From: JABJOR01 sp965603075
GTDB lineage: Bacteria; Pseudomonadota; Alphaproteobacteria; Rhodospirillales; Casp-alpha2
Assembly: GCA_965603075.1 (NCBI GenBank)
Contig: CBFDBO010000002.1
Location: 62,001 to 126,000, forward strand
Direction: 5' to 3'
Length of the DNA stretch: 64,000 bases
Shown here: one piece after another, positions 8,538-16,485 of the stretch
Numbering within the stretch: the first letter of the stretch is position 1
Layout of the letters: the number at the start of each line of letters is the position of its first letter
Made by a program: the position numbers and the translations under genes
The notes under the pieces: generated by a model
What the model was told of the DNA's origin: nothing
Seen by the model: only the letters and a program-made list of their open reading frames with translations
The model's database searches: none

Positions 8538-9860
8538 TCATTTAAGCCCCCTACTGAATCCCCTGCCTTTTTTGATTGAATCTCTGCCGAATCGTTGCCG
8601 CAAATCGTCCATTGCGGCGTCCATTTTTACTTTTTTGCTTTGATCCGGGTCAGCCAAATCGGGCAAGTCTGCTTTTTCTGCGTCCACCAATCGTGTGGCA
8701 CCAATTCCAAGCAACCGGAATGAAACACCCCGCGAATTTTCTTTCAGTTCTTTCTCAAGAAGCTCTTGGGCGCACACATATAAATTATCAGCAATCTGGC
8801 TTGGCATCGGCAGTAACCGAGAGCGCGTAATGCCTTTGAAAGTGGCTGTCTTGAGTTTCAGCGTGACCCCCCCTGCTCCATAGTTGGATTTTTTGAGACG
8901 GTCGGAGACTTTTTCTGTCAATTTCCATAGTTCATCAGATAAATGCTCGAGTTTGCTGGTATCGGCATTAAACGTGGTTTCTGCGGAAATGCTTTTGGTT
9001 GGGCTTGTCGGCGTAATTGTCCGTGCGTCTTGGGCGCGGCAAAACCTGAATAACCGTTCACCGATAGAACCAAAGTTCGCGACGAGTTCCGTCTGGGTGA
9101 ATTTGTGTAAATCACCGATCTTGTTAATATTGAATTTAGCCAATTTTTTTTGCAAAGATTTACCAACACCCCAGATTAAAGCGACCGGCTTATCGGAGAG
9201 AAAATCCTCTGCTTCCGCTTTTCCAATAACCGAGAACCCACGTGGCTTATCTAGATCGGATGCTATTTTTGCTAAAAACTTATTAAAACTAAGACCGACA
9301 GAAGCATTTATACCAACTTCATCTTCAATTTTCTTAACCAATCTGACCAAAGTTTCTGCGGGGCTCATACCGTGCAGTTTTTGGGTTCCTGAGAGATCAA
9401 GAAATGCTTCATCGATTGATAAAGGTTCCACCATTGGGGTTAATGTTTCCATCAACCTTCTAACTTGTTTTCCAGCGATCGAGTATTTTGAACGGTGAGG
9501 CGGAATGATCACCGCATTGGGACAAAGCTTGCGTGCTTGAAATATAGGCATGGCAGAGCGGACCCCGCTAATACGGGCGACATAACAAGCCGCGGCAACA
9601 ACGCCCCGCCGATCCCCTCCGCCGACGATGACGGGCATACCTCTTATTTCAGGGTTGTCACGTTTCTCTACAGCGGCAAAAAAAGCGTCGCAATCAATGT
9701 GAGCTATATTTAAATTGGTTAATTCTGGGTGGTAAATAATCCGGTTGGAACGACACTTTGGACACGATAACGTCGCCCCCTCTTTCACTTTTAAATTAAG
9801 AGAATGAGACTGGTTTTTAAGAGGCCAAAGCCTAAAGCAATCGCGGCACAAAGCGTCCAC
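8538..9860 (-). CDS. dinB: DNA polymerase IV with N-terminal zinc ribbon
   Basis: Y-family translesion polymerase acting in damage tolerance. The N-terminal extension carries CxxC pairs at Cys5/Cys8 and Cys33/Cys36, the zinc-ribbon form found in alphaproteobacterial DinB. The polymerase core follows from about residue 50, with the metal-binding IDCDAFFAAVE, the GVRSAMP segment and the catalytic SIDEAFLDLS. The C-terminal ~110 residues are the little-finger domain. The start is a GTG at 9860; no good ribosome-binding site is visible. I looked for the alphaproteobacterial LexA operator (GTTC-N7-GTTC) in the ~100 bases upstream and saw none. Confidence 0.96.
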   Translation of the reverse strand: MDALCRDCFRLWPLKNQSHSLNLKVKEGATLSCPKCRSNRIIYHPELTNLNIAHIDCDAFFAAVEKRDNPEIRGMPVIVGGGDRRGVVAAACYVARISGVRSAMPIFQARKLCPNAVIIPPHRSKYSIAGKQVRRLMETLTPMVEPLSIDEAFLDLSGTQKLHGMSPAETLVRLVKKIEDEVGINASVGLSFNKFLAKIASDLDKPRGFSVIGKAEAEDFLSDKPVALIWGVGKSLQKKLAKFNINKIGDLHKFTQTELVANFGSIGERLFRFCRAQDARTITPTSPTKSISAETTFNADTSKLEHLSDELWKLTEKVSDRLKKSNYGAGGVTLKLKTATFKGITRSRLLPMPSQIADNLYVCAQELLEKELKENSRGVSFRLLGIGATRLVDAEKADLPDLADPDQSKKVKMDAAMDDLRQRFGRDSIKKGRGFSRGLK

Positions 9861-9966
9861 TTAAAACATCCATTTGCCAGTTTGTGTGTCATTTACTACT
9901 GTAGCACGAATGATCACATAATAATTGAATAGTCCATCAGAAAACGGGGGCGCTATAATAGGTAAT

Positions 9967-10668
9967 ATGGAACAGGATTCACAAAAAGATAATCAGGCAC
10001 CGGCAAGTGTTGAAAACGTTGGTGGGGATGATCCTTTGCATATTGCAAATGGCGAGATCAGGCATCTGCACGGCACCATAGCAGCCCTTCGAGGCGAGCT
10101 TGAAAGTATTCAATCTTCTATGGGGGACGCTGTTCAGGATGCAAAAAGTGATTCCGCGGGCGAAATTCGACAACTAAAGGCCACCGTTTCGGCCATGCGA
10201 GATGATATGGAGAACATATCGGCAGAAAAAGGTGTAGCCGTACAGGAAGCCATTTCAGCGGCTTCGTCAGAAATTCGTCAATTGAAGTCAACAATCGATA
10301 GTCTGCGTGATCAATTAGAACAATCTGCGGCAGATAAAACCGATGCTGTTCAAAAAGTTCAATCGGAATTACAAGATGAAATCCGCCAATTAAGACAAAC
10401 CGCATCGGCATTACGTGATGAACTAGAGCAAGCAAATGCAGATCGAAGAGAAGAAGTTCAAGAGGTCCACTCACATGCGCAGGATGAAATCCGGCAATTG
10501 CGCCAAACAGCGGCGTCATTGCGTGAAGAGTTAGAGTTTGAGGTCGCTAAATACACGGCTGATTTGCAAGAAACAAAACGCATATACAGAGATGAAACAC
10601 GGCAATTACAAGATACGATTGCTTCTTTGCGGGAAAAAATGGAAAAACTGACAGAACGTAAACCGTAA
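9967..10668 (+). CDS. Coiled-coil protein made of 36-residue repeats
   Basis: Cytoplasmic-looking 233-residue protein with no signal or membrane segment and no recognisable catalytic domain. After ~29 residues it consists of five complete repeats of exactly 36 residues plus a partial sixth. Each repeat opens with E(I/T)RQL, continues with (T)xxxLR(D/E)xLE, and then a variable charged half. A 36-residue period equals ten helical turns (7+7+11+11), so a long continuous helical rod is expected. The start is ambiguous: the ATG at 9967 has AGG upstream, while a TTG 42 bases earlier extends the frame. The cyclase gene begins 68 bases downstream on the same strand, so the protein may scaffold or tether that signalling complex (inference). 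Confidence 0.72.
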   Translation: MEQDSQKDNQAPASVENVGGDDPLHIANGEIRHLHGTIAALRGELESIQSSMGDAVQDAKSDSAGEIRQLKATVSAMRDDMENISAEKGVAVQEAISAASSEIRQLKSTIDSLRDQLEQSAADKTDAVQKVQSELQDEIRQLRQTASALRDELEQANADRREEVQEVHSHAQDEIRQLRQTAASLREELEFEVAKYTADLQETKRIYRDETRQLQDTIASLREKMEKLTERKP

Positions 10669-10736
10669 GTTTATATTTTATTCCTAGATTATCTGTTAGT
10701 CTGAAACTTATAGATTACGAATATTGAGGTGGGTTT

Positions 10737-13166
10737 GTGGCAACTACAGAAAAACGAAAAGGTATAAAGCGTCTTAATGTTTCCCCTAAGACAAAAAAAG
10801 CCTCAATAAAGGTTGATGCGACCAAAAGTGTTGCTCCAAAACAAGATGATGTTGATACCTCTAACGTCATTGCAAAAATTGAACCGAAAAAAAATAGAAC
10901 CCCAAAACCCAACCAAGCATCTGCTGTGGATCTACGGTTGCGGAAGATGGAAATTCTATTGAGTGTTTCCCACCGCGTTGCGGCCCTAGAATCTCTTGAT
11001 GATATTTTATCAACCTTGGTTGATATGACATCTGAAGAGTTAAACGCAGAACGCGGTACACTCTTTATGAACGACCCGCAAACCGAAGAGCTTTATTCCC
11101 GTGTTGCCCAGGGAAATATTCGACGTGAAATAAGAATTCTTAATAATTCGGGTGTTGCTGGATACGTTTTCCAATCAGGCGAAGGCGAGATCATTCAGGA
11201 CGCTTACGCCGATGAACGCTTTAATAATACCATTGATAAACAAACCGGATTTCATACAAATTCAATCATTTGCGCCCCCGTACGGACCGTTCGTGGTGAT
11301 GTGATTGGTGTCATTCAAATGTTAAACAAAATCGATGGTCAATTTAATCAAATTGATCTCGAATTATTGGAAGCCATGACAACACAAGCGACACTGGCTC
11401 TTCAAAGCACGCAATATGTTGAAAAAATGAAGCATACCAGAGAGCAAGAAATGCATTTCTTGGATCTGGTTTCTGACGTTACCTCTACACTGGAATTAGG
11501 TACTTTACTGCAACGGGTCATGTTTGAAGCGACAAAAATGCTCCAAGCTGATCGATCCACATTATTCATCAATGATGAAAAAACCAATGAATTGTTTTCT
11601 CGTGTTGCTATGGGCGACACGATTGGTGAAATTCGTCTGCCCAATCATCTTGGAATTGCGGGGACTGTGTTTTCAACCGGAGAAACGGTCAATATACCTT
11701 ACGCCTATGCTGATTTACGATTTAATCCGGCATTTGACAAAAAAACGGGGTATTTTACCCGCTCGATTTTATGTGTACCCGTTGCAAATAAAAGCGGCAA
11801 AGTTATCGGTGTGACACAGGCGCTGAATAAAACAGGCGGACCATTCACCGAAGAAGATGAACAACGATTAAAGGCTTTTACGGCCCAAGTCTCTATTGCT
11901 CTAGAAAATGCCAAGTTGTTTGATGATGTTCAAAACATGAAGAACTACAACGAGAGCATGTTAGAAAGTATGTCTAATGCTGTGATTACTCTCGATGAAG
12001 ATGGTAAAATTATTACCTGTAATTCTGCTGGTCTGGCGTTATTTAACGTAACGGAAGATGAAATTATCGGTCAAGAATCAGAAGCCTTCTTTGAAGGTCC
12101 AAACGGTTGGATTCTAGAAAGCATTACCAAGGTTAATGAAGAGCAAGAAATCGAAGAATTGATGGATGTTGAAATTGAGGTCGATATGGAAATTATGTCC
12201 GTAAACGCCCACTTTCTACCCTTGGTCAATACCGAAGGCAACCGCCTGGGCTCTATGATAATGATGGAAGACATCAGTTCGGAAAAACGAATGAAGTCGA
12301 CCATGTCACGGTATATGGACCCGGGTATTGCAGATCAATTGATGGAGGGTGGTCAGGGAGAAGACTTCCTTGGCGGCAAAACCTCAGAAATTACGGTTCT
12401 GTTCTCCGATATACGTAGCTTTACAACGCTCACGGAATCCCTTGGCGCCCAAGGGACGGTGAAAATGCTCAATGAGTATTTCACAATCATGGTTGACTGC
12501 ATTACCCGAGAGGGTGGCATGTTGGATAAATTCATCGGCGATGCCATCATGGCGGGCTTTGGCATTCCTGTTCCTCATGAGGATGATCCTGATCGCAGTG
12601 TACGTGCCGCCATTGCAATGATTGTCGAGTTATGGGAATGGAATACTGAACGGGTGGCAAATGGTGAAAAGGCGATTGATCATGGTGTCGGTCTAAACAC
12701 TGGCATGGTCATGTCCGGCAATATTGGTTCACCCAAACGTATGGATTACACAATGATCGGCGATGGGGTAAACTTAGCCGCACGATTGGAATCTGCATGT
12801 AAGCAATATCATGCGCGTATTTTAATCAGTGAGAATACTTATGGGAAACTTAAAGGGACCTACCGAGTACGCGATATTGATCAGGTTGTTGTTAAGGGGA
12901 AAACAGAACCGGTTGGGGTTTATGAGGTCCTTGATTATCATAACGATGAAACATTCCCGAACCTTATGGATACCCTTGGTCATTTTGGCGAAGCCATTAA
13001 AAAGTACCGTTCTGGTGATTGGGATGTTGCTATTAAGAAGTTCAACGAAGCCCTTGCAGCAAACCCATTGGATGCATTATCGCATACTTATATTGAGCGT
13101 TGTGAGCATTTAAAGGCATCACCACCAGATGACTGGAATGGAATTTGGGTGATGACCAGTAAATAA
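10737..13166 (+). CDS. GAF-GAF-PAS class III adenylate/guanylate cyclase
   Basis: Soluble 809-residue cyclase predicted to make cAMP or cGMP. Domains: basic N-terminus (1-60), GAF1 (about 75-230), GAF2 (about 245-400), PAS (about 405-530), class III cyclase (about 550-730), then a TPR-like helical tail. The cyclase core has both metal-binding aspartates (FSDIRSFT near 556 and IGDAIMAGFG near 599), the adenine-selecting lysine (DKFIGD), and IGDGVNLAARLE with the transition-state Asn/Arg. It therefore looks catalytically competent, and the lysine favours ATP. The GTG start has GAGGTGGG ahead of it. The extreme C-terminus (DWNGIWVMTSK) matches that of the CHASE2 cyclase at 14.1 kb. Likely co-transcribed with the coiled-coil and HPt genes on either side. 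Confidence 0.93.
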   Translation: MATTEKRKGIKRLNVSPKTKKASIKVDATKSVAPKQDDVDTSNVIAKIEPKKNRTPKPNQASAVDLRLRKMEILLSVSHRVAALESLDDILSTLVDMTSEELNAERGTLFMNDPQTEELYSRVAQGNIRREIRILNNSGVAGYVFQSGEGEIIQDAYADERFNNTIDKQTGFHTNSIICAPVRTVRGDVIGVIQMLNKIDGQFNQIDLELLEAMTTQATLALQSTQYVEKMKHTREQEMHFLDLVSDVTSTLELGTLLQRVMFEATKMLQADRSTLFINDEKTNELFSRVAMGDTIGEIRLPNHLGIAGTVFSTGETVNIPYAYADLRFNPAFDKKTGYFTRSILCVPVANKSGKVIGVTQALNKTGGPFTEEDEQRLKAFTAQVSIALENAKLFDDVQNMKNYNESMLESMSNAVITLDEDGKIITCNSAGLALFNVTEDEIIGQESEAFFEGPNGWILESITKVNEEQEIEELMDVEIEVDMEIMSVNAHFLPLVNTEGNRLGSMIMMEDISSEKRMKSTMSRYMDPGIADQLMEGGQGEDFLGGKTSEITVLFSDIRSFTTLTESLGAQGTVKMLNEYFTIMVDCITREGGMLDKFIGDAIMAGFGIPVPHEDDPDRSVRAAIAMIVELWEWNTERVANGEKAIDHGVGLNTGMVMSGNIGSPKRMDYTMIGDGVNLAARLESACKQYHARILISENTYGKLKGTYRVRDIDQVVVKGKTEPVGVYEVLDYHNDETFPNLMDTLGHFGEAIKKYRSGDWDVAIKKFNEALAANPLDALSHTYIERCEHLKASPPDDWNGIWVMTSK

Positions 13167-13277
13167 TGATGGTAATTTAGACTAGAATAATGACATAGTA
13201 TTGAATGACGGTCCTAATTCTGAATATTTTTAGTACAGTTTGTTTTAATTTTTTATAATAATTAATGCGGATAGATA

Positions 13278-14081
13278 ATGGCTTTAGAATTAAGCTCTTC
13301 AACTTCAGACATTGAGCATGTTATTGCTGAACTGCGATCTGAATTTATCGAAGATGCAATCGAGCATATTGAAGGTTCATTCAAATTACTTGATGAAGCA
13401 GAAAAAAATACTTCTAAATTAGATGAAAACCTTCTTAGAATTAAACGTCATGTCCATAGTTTAAAGGGCCAAGGCGCTTCATTTGGATTTTTATCTATTT
13501 CCAGTATTATGCACAATCTGGAAGACTATTTTGAAACCGTTTATGAAGTAAACGCCGATAATCTACAGCAAATTCGCCCCTATCTTAATGCGACAATGAA
13601 GATATTGGAAAACCGGGAAGACCCTTCTGAGGATGATTTACGGAAGATCGTTTCTGGTTTGCGGGCAACCGATCAATCAATCGGTGAAGGACAAGAGTTA
13701 AAAGATATCCCGGCATTGCTTGTCATGGGAACCGGTGTACAACGTTCATTGGTTGGCAAGGAATTGGTGTCCTGCGGTTTTCGTGTTGTTACCTCCGATG
13801 ATCCGGTTGAAGCAATAAGTGTTGCGTTAGGTGCAAAACCGAAGTTTGCTATTATTAACAAACAACTATCATCGGTAACGGGTGTTGAATTGGCCCATGT
13901 GTTTAAAGCCCTTGAGGTTCTAAAGGGGTGTAAGCTAATCCTCTTAACCAGTGATGATGATGTAGAAGCAATTGGTAAAGCCGTCCCTGTCGGTACAGTC
14001 GTCATTCATAAAGATTCTAATTTTTATGAACGTCTGACGGACCAACTTATCGATTGGGGCCTATTTGGCGAGTTTACCTGA
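13278..14081 (+). CDS. HPt domain protein with C-terminal degenerate receiver
   Basis: Phosphorelay-type protein of 267 residues. The N-terminal HPt domain (about 10-125) has the phosphorylatable histidine at position 60 in RHVHSLKGQGASFG, so it should accept or donate phosphate. The C-terminal half (about 147-265) has a CheY-like fold pattern, but the acidic pocket is missing: strand 1 reads ALLVMGTG instead of carrying the Asp pair, and the phospho-acceptor position reads AIINKQ, with Asn in place of Asp. The Thr (LILLTSD) and Lys (VVIHKD) positions are kept. It is therefore a pseudo-receiver, probably a protein-interaction module. No histidine kinase is in the window. It lies 111 bases after the GAF-GAF-PAS cyclase and converges with the CHASE2 cyclase. 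Confidence 0.87.
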   Translation: MALELSSSTSDIEHVIAELRSEFIEDAIEHIEGSFKLLDEAEKNTSKLDENLLRIKRHVHSLKGQGASFGFLSISSIMHNLEDYFETVYEVNADNLQQIRPYLNATMKILENREDPSEDDLRKIVSGLRATDQSIGEGQELKDIPALLVMGTGVQRSLVGKELVSCGFRVVTSDDPVEAISVALGAKPKFAIINKQLSSVTGVELAHVFKALEVLKGCKLILLTSDDDVEAIGKAVPVGTVVIHKDSNFYERLTDQLIDWGLFGEFT

Positions 14082-14110
14082 AGCTAATATGACCAAGCTT
14101 GTTTGATCCC

Positions 14111-16363
14111 CTATTTGCTTGTTGCTATGTAAACACCATCCCAATCCGCACCAGGTGGTGAGGTTTCAAATTCTTTAACCCGCTCCTCCAAAAGATCATA
14201 AAAATGCCCCATATCAAAAAACGGCATGCATTGCTCTCTAGCACTTGTGATATGGGTGCGGGTTTCTTGCCATTTTTGATCCCTGTATAAGGTGATAATA
14301 TCATTATGGGCTGCTTTGAAAGCATGGAAGTTTGTATCATCAGCCATGGTTTTATCACCAAGTAGGGTAAAGATACGAATGCCTTCGGTTTTACCTTTAA
14401 CCTGAATATAGTCCATTTCCAGCGTGGCGAGCCCACCGCATTGTTTTTCAGTTTCTTCGCCAATGACAATATCTACGCCATAGCTTTTTGATTGACCTTC
14501 AAGTCGCGAGGCCGTGTTGACGGTGTCACCCAGCACAGAATAATCGAATCTTTGATCAGAACCCACGTTACCCACAACGGCTGTACCGGTGTTGAGGCCA
14601 ATGCCCACTTTCAATGGAATATGTTTGCGGCCCTCTTCGCCAGCCTCGATTTCAAGACGGTCATTTAGCGGGGCCATGTCCTTAATCATTTCCAGAGCAG
14701 AAATACAGGCGTTATAGGCATGTTTTTCGTCATCAAGGGGAGCATTCCAAAATGCCATAATGCAATCACCCATATATTTATCAACGGTACCCTGTCGCAT
14801 CAGAATTTCTTCCGTCAACGGGGTCAGAAGCTTATTGATGAGCCCTGTTAAACCTTCTGGCGTAAATTGCTCTGAAATCGTCGTAAAGCCCCTGACATCA
14901 CAGAATAATAACGTCAGCTCTCGTGTTTCACCGCCTAATTTTAATTCATCGGGGTTATCTGCAACTTTTTTAACCATATCCGGTGACAGATATTTTGAGA
15001 ACGCATTCCGGGTTGCCCGTCGTTGTGCTTCTTCCTTGGCATAACTGGTAAAAGTCAGGATAGTATAGAGCAATAGAATGGAAGCGACGGCATAGACCGC
15101 GTCAAATAACATCTTCTTTTCTATAAACATATACCATGATGATCCACCGGATCCCACGACAATCACCGCAAATATGAGTAAGGCTAATTTGGCATCAACC
15201 CATGGCACAAGGATGATCATTAACAAACCACCCACCAGAATCACAAAAAGCTCTGCGACGACGGCGTAGTTTGGGCGATTTAAAAACCCTTGGCTTAGGG
15301 CGTTTTCAATGACTTGTGCGTGAACTTCAACCCCGGGGATAACCCCTTCTGTTGGGATAGAACGAATATCGAGCATACCAACAGCAGATGTACCAACAAG
15401 GGCGAGCTTTCCCTTAATTCGTGCGGGATCAACCAAGCCACTTAATACGTCTTTTGCCGGAATATATTTAGATTTATCCGTTTTAGAGAAATGCGGGTAA
15501 ATGCGACCGATACTATCAGTGCTCATTTTCAACCCCTTGGTAATGGCGATGGCATTAATGCCAGCGTCATTCACTTCAACAAGTGTGGTTTGGCGGCCTG
15601 TTGCAACGCGTAGTATTTCCAGCGATAGAGTGGGGAACATATGTCCATCGTACGTAAACAAGGTTGGCACACGCCGCACAATACCATCAATTTCAGGGAC
15701 CAAAGAGAAAATACCATGCCCCCCCATTTTGTGGGCTGCTGCTTCTTCAATAATTGGGATGTTACGGACAAGTGAAGGAACCGTGGGCAATAACAACACG
15801 GGGTCTCGTGCCGATTTAGATAGTTTTCGAACGGCGACAGATTTTTTAACCGGTGCGCCCTTTTTGGTATTTAGTTCTTCCCAATACGTTGCCTGACCAA
15901 GGACTGTACGTGTTTGTTTGATCATATCGGCAAAGGCCTGATCATTGCCTGATAGTTCTCTGAGTTTTGCTCGGGTATCATCATCAATACCTGCTAGTGA
16001 GTCAGCGATTACCTCAGGATTCATCCGGTCAGGTTCTGCAAACACCATATCCCATCCGACAACTCCAACGCCCATTGCGAATAGATTTTGGGTTAATTGG
16101 GCTAATAAATTGCGGGGCCAAGGCCATTGCCCATATTCGTTCAGGCTTTCTTCATCCAAATCAATAATAATAACGGGCGTTTCAGTGGGCTTGGGTATGG
16201 GACGCGGGCTCAAATTTTGATAAAAATCGAATGTTTTATTACGTGCGAATTCAACGGGATAGGGATTGAGGTAATAAACAAATAAAAATAAGACCAAAAG
16301 GACATAACCGAGAATACGTTCGAAGCTAAAAGTGCTCTGCATCATTTGTTTGATAAAGTTCAT
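14111..16363 (-). CDS. CHASE2-domain membrane class III adenylate/guanylate cyclase
   Basis: Inner-membrane cyclase of 750 residues. TM1 lies at about 17-34, followed by an extracytoplasmic CHASE2 sensor (about 45-355; VIIIDLDEESLNEYGQWPWPR is typical). Three closely spaced membrane helices (about 365-440) follow, then the cyclase domain (about 465-650). Catalytic motifs are intact: LLFCDVRGFTTISE, the lysine-containing VDKYMGDCIMAFWNAP and YSVLGDTVNTASRLEG. The tail is helical and ends DWDGVYIATSK, closely matching the end of the cyclase at 10.7 kb. CHASE2 senses an unknown periplasmic signal. The gene converges on the HPt gene (30-base gap) and is divergent from the type I secretion operon, sharing a ~120-base promoter region with it. 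Confidence 0.94.
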   Translation of the reverse strand: MNFIKQMMQSTFSFERILGYVLLVLFLFVYYLNPYPVEFARNKTFDFYQNLSPRPIPKPTETPVIIIDLDEESLNEYGQWPWPRNLLAQLTQNLFAMGVGVVGWDMVFAEPDRMNPEVIADSLAGIDDDTRAKLRELSGNDQAFADMIKQTRTVLGQATYWEELNTKKGAPVKKSVAVRKLSKSARDPVLLLPTVPSLVRNIPIIEEAAAHKMGGHGIFSLVPEIDGIVRRVPTLFTYDGHMFPTLSLEILRVATGRQTTLVEVNDAGINAIAITKGLKMSTDSIGRIYPHFSKTDKSKYIPAKDVLSGLVDPARIKGKLALVGTSAVGMLDIRSIPTEGVIPGVEVHAQVIENALSQGFLNRPNYAVVAELFVILVGGLLMIILVPWVDAKLALLIFAVIVVGSGGSSWYMFIEKKMLFDAVYAVASILLLYTILTFTSYAKEEAQRRATRNAFSKYLSPDMVKKVADNPDELKLGGETRELTLLFCDVRGFTTISEQFTPEGLTGLINKLLTPLTEEILMRQGTVDKYMGDCIMAFWNAPLDDEKHAYNACISALEMIKDMAPLNDRLEIEAGEEGRKHIPLKVGIGLNTGTAVVGNVGSDQRFDYSVLGDTVNTASRLEGQSKSYGVDIVIGEETEKQCGGLATLEMDYIQVKGKTEGIRIFTLLGDKTMADDTNFHAFKAAHNDIITLYRDQKWQETRTHITSAREQCMPFFDMGHFYDLLEERVKEFETSPPGADWDGVYIATSK

Positions 16364-16485
16364 AAGTCCCTGCTACCACTTCCGTTAAATAATGCGCTAC
16401 ATTGGTAATATCTATAACAGCAATTTCATTTTTATGCGAACTTGTCTTATACTAAATTAGAACAATTATATGAGCAGTAGACCAA

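Noticed and set aside
8884..9498. A 204-codon plus-strand frame opposite dinB
   Set aside because: Antisense shadow of a gene with full polymerase motifs; no ribosome-binding site or recognisable domain.
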